Assembly: GCA_002633005.1 (NCBI GenBank)
Contig: NMRA01000083.1
Coordinates: forward strand, 198,896-262,895
Length of the DNA: 64,000 nt
Origin: Phoronis australis
Taxonomy: Eukaryota > Phoronida > Phoronidae
Direction: 5' to 3'
In this document: piece after piece, positions 23,201 through 35,200 of the stretch
Layout of the letters: every line of letters begins with the position of its first letter
How positions within the stretch are numbered: the first letter of the stretch is position 1
The notes under the pieces: model-generated
What the model was told of the DNA's origin: nothing
The model's database searches: none
The model's input: the letters and a program-made list of their open reading frames with translations, nothing else
Translations under genes and position numbers: made by a program

Positions 23201-26200
23201 AGCATTATGGCCTGCAGGCGAATGAGCTATCTACATAGTGGTCATTTTTGACTGTAGTTAGTCTGTTGCCTCTCCATCTGAATGGGTTTTAAGCGAAAAT
23301 TGATGTCAAAATATTGTTTGGCATGAATTGATAAACAAGGCCTCTTACTCAGCTTGCGTGTCCTTGGAAGGTCGGGCTACAAATGTGTTACCGGAAATAC
23401 CAGAAGTTTTGGGATAACTCAAACTACCGTCAAAATTGACCCTTGTAACCATTCATATAACTGGCATTTTTGCTACTTGCAAAAGTAGTAGCAAAACGCT
23501 AACGTTTTAGCCAATGTGTGAACAAAGCATTAGGCAACATCTCCATTCCTTAACTTAAAACTATTCTGACTGTCCATTCCATGTATACATTTCTATTTGA
23601 TTTCTGGCTTGAGAGTACAAAAGACAAACACTTTGTGCTGAACAAACTTCAGTGAGGATGCCCTAGGCCCAACAAGTACTCAGTATTTTTGATGTGGTTT
23701 GCTACTGGAAAATTACTAAGCTTCAGTTCTGTGGGATCTTCTATGTAAAAGGCACCTTTTGTAGTTTTACCGAAATGTAATCCAGTGGATTTACGCCCTC
23801 CTGTATGCTTGTTTACTGAACTTGAATTTAGCAAAAGAATGTAAGACTGATATCCTTTTGAACATAACAAGCCTTGATGAACTATGAAACTATTTTGTTA
23901 GCTCTTTACTAAAAGTGGACCCTTCTATATCTAATCTCGCTGCAAAAAATTCACTCGTCTGTGTGGTACTTACTGTATAACTAGTTTCCCTTTATAAACC
24001 TTCCTTGGGGTTCTGGAATACAATCTTTGGTACCCACTATAGCTTGGTCCTCGTATTGGCTGAAAAACTAGCATTTTTGCCAACACTTTTCTAGTTGAAA
24101 AAGTGCCAGTAATGTAAACGGTCATACTTGGCGTTTACTGTTCCGCCAGTTTGAATTGCCAAACTTGTTGCATTTTCCCTAATAATTTTGTAGACAGATC
24201 CTTTTCGTCAAAGGACACGTGAATCATGGAAAGATGCTTCTTGTTTATTGTTATATTTAGTTTATTGGAGTGAATGCCCCTGAAGGTTATGTAGGACCCT
24301 AGAAAAAGGTCCAGTTTTGATCAACTTCAGAGTATCATATCTCCGTAATGGTTAATCGAATTCACATGAAGCTTTGTTCTCCAAAATGCTGGTAGGAATT
24401 GTTTTGCATGAGGGGCTATCAAAAATAAGATTTATGTGATTTTCATGAAAAAACTTAAGTTGCATCAAACAAAAATGAAATAATCATTTAGAAAATTAAG
24501 TGCGATGATGTGAATATGAAGTACGTTGAAAATTTTTAAGAACTAGTTTCGTGTCGAAAATGATCCATCGTAAATCACTTAACCGTGTCCAGTAAGTATC
24601 ATGACGTGGTGCTGGGGAATAACACCGCATGATGCAGGCTATATGAGGTCCTAAGGTGTGTCATCAGTGCAAAGGTCACCTATTTTCTGAATTTTTTTGT
24701 TTTCACAGTCATGTACAAGCTGTCGGGGAATACAACTGCACTTTGTTTAGCATAGGTGATGTTCAAATAGCTTTGTCATTTAGTTCCTGTTATACATTAG
24801 CATAGTTAAAAACATACGAATACATCTTAAACTTTTGTGTCTTGTGATATTTTTGTACTCTTTTCCACCATGATATATGGTAAATTCACAAAGTCTCCCT
24901 TGTCTAAACACCTCACGTCTTGATGTTCAGTTTGTAGGTATTGTGGTAGTATCTCACCAATGCTGGTTACCAAAATTCACCATTTAAGTTTTCAAAGGAT
25001 TTTTGTGAATGCCTAGCATTTGGCAGACCATTGTCTGGTGGAAGCTGTGGCGTAGGACGTACAATGCTGTGCTGCTAACTAGGTTCTGTTGTGGCATATG
25101 AAATATGAAAATTAACATGTCTGCCATATTGCATCCTAAAGTGTCAGATTTTAGTGTATATGAGCCTTCTCATTGCTAGTGTGAATTTGCACGATACTAT
25201 AACCATGGTGAACCTATCGTCTTACCAATTGTAGGTCAAAGAAAAAAATTAAATTCAGATAAACTTTTTGGGGGAATCTGCACAATGAAAAATCGATCAC
25301 CAGTGCGTCAACCTGTTACACTTTTCTGATGTCAGCAGTCACGATGTGTCTGCGTGAACTGTTGCTTATCTGATTGTAAAACTGACACGTGTGATAAAGC
25401 GAAAAATAGTTTACCTCAGCTAAGGATTACCAATTCAAATTTTTAACACAGGTAAAGTGGTACTTTTTGAAAGAAAGATAGAGTTTTGGCCAGTTAATAG
25501 CAGTAAAGTTTCTTCAAATTGAAATATAATATTAAAATTTTCAACAAAAGTATTACTTGACAACTTTCTGTTGTACGAAAAACAAACACATGATAAAATT
25601 TTAAACATTTTGGCAATACAGTGAGCTTTTGAAAGATGAAAAAATTACACTTTTGGCTATTATTTTTGTTTGAATTTTAGAAAACGTTTCCATAATTTGT
25701 GTCGACTTTCAGTATTTAAGTTAATTAAATATGTATACACATTTCTCTAACTTTTTGGCTAATGACGGAAACCATCATTAGGGTACCGAAATGGGGGATT
25801 CTACCAATTAGGAGCAATAATTTGGTAGCAAGTGACGGTTACACTAGATTCATGATAAAACTCTATTCAGGTTGATCTGAGTTTTTAGCTGAGATGTTGC
25901 AGGAATGTGTGTATATTCGTGTTCTTGAATTTTCTGTTAAAGGTATACCTTACAGTGTTTTTCCATTATTTTAGTTGAACGTCATGAAAATACACCATAT
26001 TTTTGATACTGGAAATATTGTATTTGTCCTAATTAGTGCCAAGGGTGCTTAGAAAAAATCGATTCGGGAGGGGGGTGCTTATTGTAGCCTAAGGTGATTG
26101 AAATCCAGTCTTCGAAACAGGTGAAGTTAGCTGCTAGGATTCATCAAATTCACGCTCTGTGATGTATCTGTAGCCTATGACAGACTTTCCACAAAATTGT

Positions 26201-29200
26201 GATTCATTGCTATCAAACTTTGTTGTCGGAAAGTTGTGGGGGAAATTTCAGGGCGAAAACTTGCCAACTGATATGTCGCTGCCTCGCGATCGTCGATAGG
26301 GCAACTTGATTTATTCAATAAAAATAGTTTTGACTCAACAAATTACATGAAATCCTCCTTAAGTTTTCCAAATAGCGTACCTAAGATTTTTAATTTCCTG
26401 TGAAGTCGGAGTTAACCGCAGATTAAGTCCAAATCTGTGTTAGATCGCACCCTGCAACATGAGAAAAATCTGAACGAACACACATGTTGTTGTCGTGTGA
26501 CGTTTGTTTTGAAGTTCGTTTGCGTGTGTGTGCCGAGTGAACAAGATTCACTCCCATTGACAAGTACACTGTGTCTGTTCTGAAAGGCCAGACCATAGTG
26601 GGACACGTGCCTCGCGTGATCTGCGAAACTTTTGAGTTCTGCGGAAGTTGAAAGTGTTACGGCGAAATACCAACTTGTGGTCTAGAAATTTGGCGCACAA
26701 TGATTTTTTCAGGATATTATTGATAAAATGAAGACATTACTGTAGAATTTTAGAACTCGAGGCAAAGCATTTTTCATGTGTATACAAGTTCGTGGGCTTG
26801 GTACTTATTTTAATGAAGTCTGAATAGGTGTGGGACGCTTATTGGGGCATGGGCGCTTACTAGGGCAAATACGGCATGTTTTGCTCAGTTTTGCTATTTT
26901 CTAAAACAAAAAAAAATTTATTTGGTGCAGTGTTTAGTAGCTGCAGACATCAATAACTGCAAATAAGTAACTGGTACTTATTAAAGAGAGGATAAATAAT
27001 GGTATTGACTTGTGTCAACATGCTTTTTATCTGCGTATCAAAATATTTTTTCTTCACTTTGACTTGCATCTGTTGAACTGTTTCAGGTTGGAGCGTCCCT
27101 ATTTGCCAGCAACATCGGTAGTGGTCACTTCATCGGCTTGGCTGGATCTGGGGCAGCTAGTGGAATCGGAATTGCTGTGTTTGAACTCAATGTAAGTTTG
27201 TTTCTATGTATCATAGTTTGATCGCTAGACACAAGGCAAGATGTCATCTTTTTGAATTTGTGTTCTCACAATCCACATTTTGTGCCTGAATGTTATTCAA
27301 TTTGAGTTAGAATGTACTAGTTCAGTTTCATAAATGATGTGTCTTTGTAGGGAACACTTTTTCCATATATGGACCAGGCCTAGTACTCATGTCCCTTTAA
27401 GAAACTGGGTTCATGTTCTTATATTGGTGGAATATCAAGACTTGTCTATAACATGTACAATTATGGGACATTTTTAAAGTAGTCTCCATCCACAGAGAGC
27501 AGAGGGCTGTGTGCTCGTAGACAATCAAAATCACTAGAGCTCAATGGGTCACTTGACCTGTTCACATCATTATTACGTTTGAAACCAGTTTAGAGGTTAT
27601 AACTCTTGGTCTGAACACATTAAATCCAGTTGTAGAAAATGTAATAGTATTAAGGTTAGAACCCTGTGTGAGTGTGGTTTAACGACTTGTTATAAAAGTT
27701 ATAACTAGGTGTGAGTTGTCAGCCCAGTTGTAAAGGTTATAACTGGGTGTTAATAGTCATCCCAGTTGTAAAGGTTAACCTCCTAGGATCACTATTATTC
27801 TCCTATAGTCAACTTCAGAAAGTAATTCATTGACACTGACCTCCAGGGAGTAAAACCAGGAACCTGAGTATTTAACAGTTGTAATTCCTGGTGTGAACAG
27901 TAGCAATTAGATAAATGTTTTGACTCGGGGGGCACTGGTGACTATTACATTTAATAGTGTTTTCCCATTGGAAGCAAAACTTTGTTTTTACCGAAGTTTC
28001 AGTATGTGGGAAAGGTTAACGCCTGTAATAAAACTGCAAGCGAAACTTCACTAAAATGGTAGCATTTAAAACAAAACTTGTTGGTACTCACTAAAACTTC
28101 GGTGTAATGGGAACGATCAAAGCGAAGTTTCGTCGAAGTTATTTGTAGAGATCGCAGCAACGATATATGATCACGCGAGACTTGCAAAATGTGTACTTTG
28201 TCATTGTAGCATTGCTAACGTGCTCTCAATAGACGTAAATAAATTTATAAAAAATCATAACTGATGTAACAAACACTTGTAAATGGCAGGAGAACAATTT
28301 TCAGTTAGCCTCAAACCCACTACTAAATATTCATTTGAAAATCCGAATGAACTGCACCATCTGGTATCTACCGGATGATTGAATCACCATCTAGCGATAA
28401 CTTCGATATTGCTGTCGGAAAGGTTAGCGAAGTTTCGGCTAAGCTTTGGTTAACCGAAGTTCCTCTAAGGGGACAACACCGTCATACTTTATCGTGACTT
28501 CTATGATAACCCAGGTCAGTTGGGTGAGGTTACCATGTGGACCTGTGTTGCAAATCACTACACTAATTGCTGTATAAACAAACATCTGTAGTATTGAAGT
28601 CAGGTGCAAGTCTGATACAGTACATGTATTTAACCTGTACCTCAACAACCGTGCAAATCGTGCGGGCCTGTGCAGTGGTGAAGACTTATAGTCTCGGTCC
28701 CAGTCATGGCTAGTAATTTCATAACTTAAACCTACGAAACTGGTGAAATGTTAAATTCAAGAGAAATGAATCCTAAGTGTAAGTTGCCAAAAGAAATGTA
28801 CCCCCCTTGGTTTTAGTTCAGACATCAATATAGAAGTAACATGATTGTCATGTATCCCTGTGTTTGCTTCTGTTATAATTTTCCTTTTATGCATGTGTGT
28901 CCTTGTTACAATTCTTAGTTGGCAAAATGAAAGTGTTCTGTGAATGGCTCAATAAATAAATGCTACCCAGGTGAGAGAAATTTTGAGTATGCTTTTACAT
29001 TGCCTTGAACTGTGCGTATGCATACGTGAATGGAGATTTTCAGACTTTGTAATTAAGTTCTCCTCTATCAGAATCTCTTTAACTCTTCTCATTGTATAAA
29101 TTCCAGAAATATATTCATTTAATTTCACATTTAGTTGTTAGGAGCTTGGGAACTAGGTACAGAAGGTAATTGATTCTTGCACTTTGCATGGCAAAAATGT

Positions 29201-32200
29201 AGAATTTTAACTTTGTCAAGTTTTTAAACAAAAATGTTTCTAGTTCAGTATTAGCTTAGTTTGTTCTACACGGCCAGTTTCATTAAACAGCGCTTTTTAA
29301 TTTTTTTAGTGGTTGCTGCCAGATAGTGATCCTTAAAAATACAAAAATATAATTTTGTAAATTCTTTTTGTGCCAAATAGCTTAGAAGTACTATCCATTT
29401 TTTGTACGGTATTGATATTTCAAAAGCAAAGTTGACTTGCCAGTTAGTTATTTGCACAACTTTGTCTGTTGAGAGTGGAGTTTCAATGAAGACCTTTAAG
29501 CCTCTTATCGGTTTGACTGTAAACGAAAATCATTTTGGGTTTGGCAAACTAATCTTCGGTATGTCATGTCTCATGACAACTTGCATGCAGGAACCATACT
29601 GTGTGCAGTGCAGTCGTAGGCACATTTCAACCATTTGCCATTGGTCTTGCTATTTTTTGACCAATATTGAACTTGGTTTAGTAAAGCAGTGAGGTATTTC
29701 ACAAAGGACTACTTCAAAGAAGCAAAACAAAGAAGCAAAACAAAGTGACTTTTCTGAAGAATTTTGGCACATTAGCATATCTGTAAAAGCTCACCCCTGT
29801 TACGGGGCTTTCGTGTCAGCGTCAAGGGTTTGGAGAATGTTTATCAGCTACAGTTAACTTGGGTCCTGGGTTGAAGTTAACTGGACTACTCAGCTTCATC
29901 GCCGACAGGTGGATTTAACAGTGGAGCATCGATGCTTCAATACGTTATGAATGGCTAACGTTGGTGTCATTAAAGTTATCGGCAGGTGTTGTTGCCAATG
30001 ATGGCTTGTGTTGTGGTATTATTTGGTATTTCCTTCTTTAAACATTCACCATTTTACCTCTGCAAGCCCTTTATTTCATTTGTTATCTGGCCATAGATAC
30101 GATACTTAGAATTTAAAAAAATATGCCTGCTTAATGTTTTGGTGCTCCATCTTGTGATAACTTCAAAGAGCTGCGCATCAAACTGCAGTAAGTCCATTGT
30201 CCATAAACTACTCAATCCGGTGTGAAAGGTTCAACTAACTTACAGTTTACATCAACAGAACCGAAGTTAACTTGGCCTGAAAAGGCCCAGGTTTGCCCAT
30301 GGCTTGCTTCTCAGATGATGTTGTCAGTAAGCAGGATGATCATATTTTATTTGTTTTCTCAATTACTAGATATAAATTGCATAGCCCTAATTTAATGTTT
30401 CAACAATGACGATTTGATCTAAGTCCCATTTGTTTCTTTCAGGCCATATTTGTGTTGATGATCCTAGGATGGGTGTTTGTACCTGTTTACATCGCGGCTG
30501 GTGTAAGTACCACGTATTTGTCAGGTTTGGTAAAGACTCACCAATTCCAAACAAAATGCCATATTCAATTTTCTTCACTTTTCAAGGACCACTAATATTG
30601 TTACAAATCCCCACAATTTCTCAAAACATTGACTCATGTTTGCTGTGTTACAGAGCTTTATTTGGTTTTATAAGTTATTAAAAATGAAAAAAGAATTTCC
30701 CTTGTCCGCCACATTAAGTCCTAAATTGGTGAGATTTTATCGCATGCTGTATGACTGACATGCAAGTTGGAGGTGCCATCTCCTTGTTTCACACTATTTC
30801 CTGTTAGGTTTTTAAATACCCTAAACTATAAATTTTACAGTTATTTCATAAACAAAGTTTTGACTAGCATTTTGAAGTAACAACATTTTTCTACAAAGTA
30901 TTTTCAAAATAACAAATAAATTAATTTAACAATTGATAGGTGTGAAAACATTCAAATAGATTCATAGCTTACAACTGGTCTGATCTTATGAAAGTTTTAT
31001 TAGTGGAGTATTGCAGATAACTGGAACAATGTTGTATAATTCTCTTGAACTGGGGCTCGAGGCCTAAAACACCTGGGCCGAGTTGCATAAAGCTTCAAAA
31101 GTTATCCGCTCGATAAGTTTGATTGTTGCGTGATGTGAGGTGCATTGTTCGACAATAACAACGCGTGATAATGCGGCGCCATTGTTGCTATACGGCGTAT
31201 AACTTTTATGCAACTGGGCCCTGATTGATAAGGTTATGGCTAACCTTAGTATCACGTCTGTCGGTTTAATCAAATATAATATGTAGCAAAATCAAGATTT
31301 TACTGAGAAAAAGTAAAAAAAAATTGTGAATTCCAATCAAACTGTAGTCTTACACCAGTCATGTTTTGGTCACATGAGCAATTAGTTAGAAAAACAACAT
31401 ATAACGATGATGTGATTATGAAGTCGGTTGAAAATTACCAAATGTTTTTAAGAACGAGTTTTGTGTTGAAAGTGATATGCCATAAATTGAGTTGGTGTTG
31501 GGGAATAACACTGCATGATGCGGGCTATGTGAGCCTCCAAGGTATGTCATTAGTGCAATCAAAGGTCACCTATTTGCAGAATTTTTTGTTTTCACATTTA
31601 CAAGCTGCACTTTGTTTAGCATATATGATGTTCAAATAGCAATGTCGTTAAGTTCCTGCTATACATTACCATAGTTAGAAGCATGCAAATATATCTTTAA
31701 ACTGAATCTGTTCTTATATTGGCTTCTAGGTACTGACTCGGTTTACTCTGTAATTCATCCAATGCGTATGTATTCAACTGTGTGTTTAAAAAAAGTATAA
31801 CAGTGAGCAAATTGCTACCACATCGTCAATAAACCGCCCAAAAATATCTTTATCTAAACAGGTGTTTACGATGCCAGAGTACCTGAGGAAGAGGTTTGGA
31901 GGACAGAGGATCAGGATCTACCTAGCTGTTCTGGCCCTCATACTCTACGTCTTCACCAAGATTTCGGTGAGTACGATAATTTTCTGATAGGTGGAGTTGT
32001 TTTAATGCTAACCTTTTAAAGTACTATTCTTTACATTTCAGAGTTTCAAGTTTGATGGACGCTTAAAAATTGCAAACCAAATACTGCTCCGTCTTATTTT
32101 AGCTTCATTAGAAATTACCTGTCTGTCATTTGTGGCAAATACTTATGGAAATGTGGTTATGTCTGTGCTATTACTGTGTATCATGCGACCACACATAATT

Positions 32201-35200
32201 CTTACTCATACACACGCCTTGGTGGGCACTCCCACTTGGTGATTCCCAAAAAAGTAAAACCATGCAGTATCATGCAGGTGTTTTGCAAGTATGCCTCTTA
32301 ATATACCAAATGATTCCAATGAGGTGATTGGTCGGTGAGGTTGAATTGTTGAATTGTGGGATAGAATTTACCGTTTCAGTTTTGTAAGCAATGATTTCTC
32401 ATCGCTAGTGTACTGGGTTCACGAACCATCCGTGCTGCTCCGTGATTTGGTTGTGTTTATCCTTATGAGCATTAGGCCACAGACTCTCCTCTTAGTACTT
32501 TGTAAAGTGAAGAATTTCAATTTCAAAGCTTGACCTCGATAACTTGACCTTTACAAATAATTTGAAATGTAGGACATCAACCAAACTTTGTTGAATGGAT
32601 TCAGCTCAGTTTATTATTTTAGATTAGAATTTTATAACTTTCCAAACTTCAGAGATTGAGAAATATTGAACTTGGATAGTATTTGAAAAAATGTGCTTGA
32701 ACCAAAATTCTTGAATGAATAATTTCACTTGTCATTTATAAACAGTTATGCCTTTTTTACATATCTCTCACAGGCTGACTTGTACTCTGGTGCTCTGTTC
32801 ATTGAGCAGTCTCTCCACTGGGATCTCTATCTGTCAGTTATTGTGTTACTGCTGATATCGGCTCTCTTTACTATCTGTGGTAAGTCTCTCTCTCAACTCT
32901 AGTGTTTGAGATTTGCACTTTGCACAGACGTTTGTTTCAAGTACCAGCTTATTAATGAGTTATTGATGGTAATTTGTAATATGGTCACAGCTATCAGTAT
33001 TGCTGTTACTTGGTAAAATAAAATTTGCCAATTGTATTACTCTGTTGTGAAATTTTGTTACTTGTATTGGAGTGACTAAAAATGCGTTATTTGTTATCTG
33101 TGCTTTTCTACAATCGGTGTGTTACAGGTGGGCTGACGGCTGTCATCTGGACTGACTTTATACAAACAGTCATCATGGTCATTGGTGCATTTGTGCTTAT
33201 GATAATCAGTAAGTATGACAGCTTTAGTCAAGGTATAAAGCAGCTCACTGACTGCAGATGGTCTTCAATTTGAACCACGATCTTGAATTTCGGACTTGAT
33301 GCTGAATTATTTCTATGCAACCACTTAAGTATATGTTGTCGCATAATGCTGTCATATATGTTGGTCCTCTCGCTTTCTATTCAGTATCTGTGGCTATATA
33401 TCCTAATCTCATTCTAAGATTTTTGAGAGATTTGGCAAGCCTATCCCTATGAATGTGACAGCAGATGACAAACCTTCAGACAGATCCAATTACCACTGTG
33501 TTTTTTACTTTTTCCTCTATCTTCAGAGTTCCTTGACATATTTTCGTGAAATTTGGCATTAGGTTTATATCATTGAGATGGTTCGTGACACCTTCCCATT
33601 TTTTGGTGAATTTGATGTATTCTATGTCACATAGTGAGTGCTTTTATTATTTTAAATTTGCCTATCTGGCAAACCAGTCAAATGATCATTATGAATATTG
33701 GCACATGTGTTCTGAGAAGAGCATAGCTGATGATGATTTTTGGACTGGTCGAACTACTCTGGCAAATTTGTTTTCTTGATGAATCTTCTTGAATTTGTAA
33801 TGTCTTCTTGTTGACGAGCGTACTACTGAAATTTATTTTGGCACAAATCTGACTACTGTGGAAACCTCTTAAGTGGCAATTTTGGTTTTCTTTTCATTTG
33901 CATGGATATCTAACAAGTTCCTTGTTTAATGTTTACATGAAATTTGTCAAATAAGTTATTGTTACTGAGATGACAACATTTCCCTGGTTTCAGGCACATG
34001 TATCAGTGCTGTATGTGATGCACGTGTATCAGGGCTGTATGTGATGCACGTGTATCGGTGCTGTATGTGATGCACACGTATCGGTGCTGTATGTGATGCA
34101 CGTGTATCAGTGCTGTATGTGATGCACGTGTATCAGTGCTGTATGTGATGCACATGTATCGGTGCTGTATGTGATGCACGTGTATCGGTGCTGTATGTGA
34201 TGCACCTGTATCGGACGGGTGCTGTATGTGATGCACATGGTTGGCGCATATCAACAATATGTGCTGCTCTTGCTTATTCTGAAAATAGGGAAAAGGATGA
34301 TTCTTGTTTTTGTCATTTTGTTGTAATGTGTTAACAGAAAAATTTAACATTTTTAGTGAATACCTTGTACATGTGCACTATTGTTGAAATGTCTTGCATC
34401 CAATTGCAGTTATGACAGTGGGCCTTAAAGATGATCTTATTGTTATTGTATTTAAAATAATTATAATGGGAAATCAATGATAATTTTTAATTTGAGGATT
34501 TTTCGCGCATTGGATTTTTGTTAGAACTAAAATTGCACAATTCCTTTTGAACAGGTTTTGTAAAGGTTGGAGGAGGATTTGAAACGATCGTGGAAAAGTT
34601 TTTCACTGCAGTTCCCAACGTCACTCTCCAAGCTATTCAAGGCTACGAGATTGACAGCAACCTGACTAAATACGTGCGCTGTGGCTTCGTGCCTCAGAAT
34701 TCCATGCATCTGATGAGATCTGCTGATGACTCAAGCCTGCCCTGGCCTGGGGTCATAGTTGGTCTGACCATATCATCCGTATGGTACTGGTGTTCAGATC
34801 AGGTTGGACGGTCGATCGTGTACTTTTTGGCTAGCGCGTGCTAACTGGCTAACACTGTTTATTTATTCCAGCTTCGCTCACTCTTACTTTTTGGTGTTGG
34901 CGTTCTTGTGTATTCACCTTGACTAATGCGTGCTAACAGTCTAACGCTGTCGATTTCTTCCAGCTATGGTCACTGTCACGGTGTGGGGTTGGTGTTCTAC
35001 TATGCGTCTCTTTCCTTGAATTTTTCTTATGTTTAAATTGTCATCATACACACGTAATGACCACCTGTGATGGTGGTGGATGCGCATGACATACATTTAC
35101 CAGACAGTACAGCTTCACATGCAGTTAAAACTTCTCAAAATTGCATACCGAACCCTCCCATGACTTCTTTGAAAGGCTCAATGAAAATTTGATTATAATG

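Larger units (their letters stand above)
15822..27086. other. SLC5 intron 2 (11.3 kb)
   Basis: No nested gene recognised on either strand. The intron contains the MITEs at 19379 and 20287 and several copies of the dispersed repeat described at 17510-18740. It also holds a 24.5-24.84 kb element with a second copy in intron 4. Confidence 0.7.

Noticed and set aside
34003-34350. 115-aa minus-strand ORF rich in HVHHIQH repeats
   Set aside because: It is the complement of the 26-bp minisatellite and has no other support.
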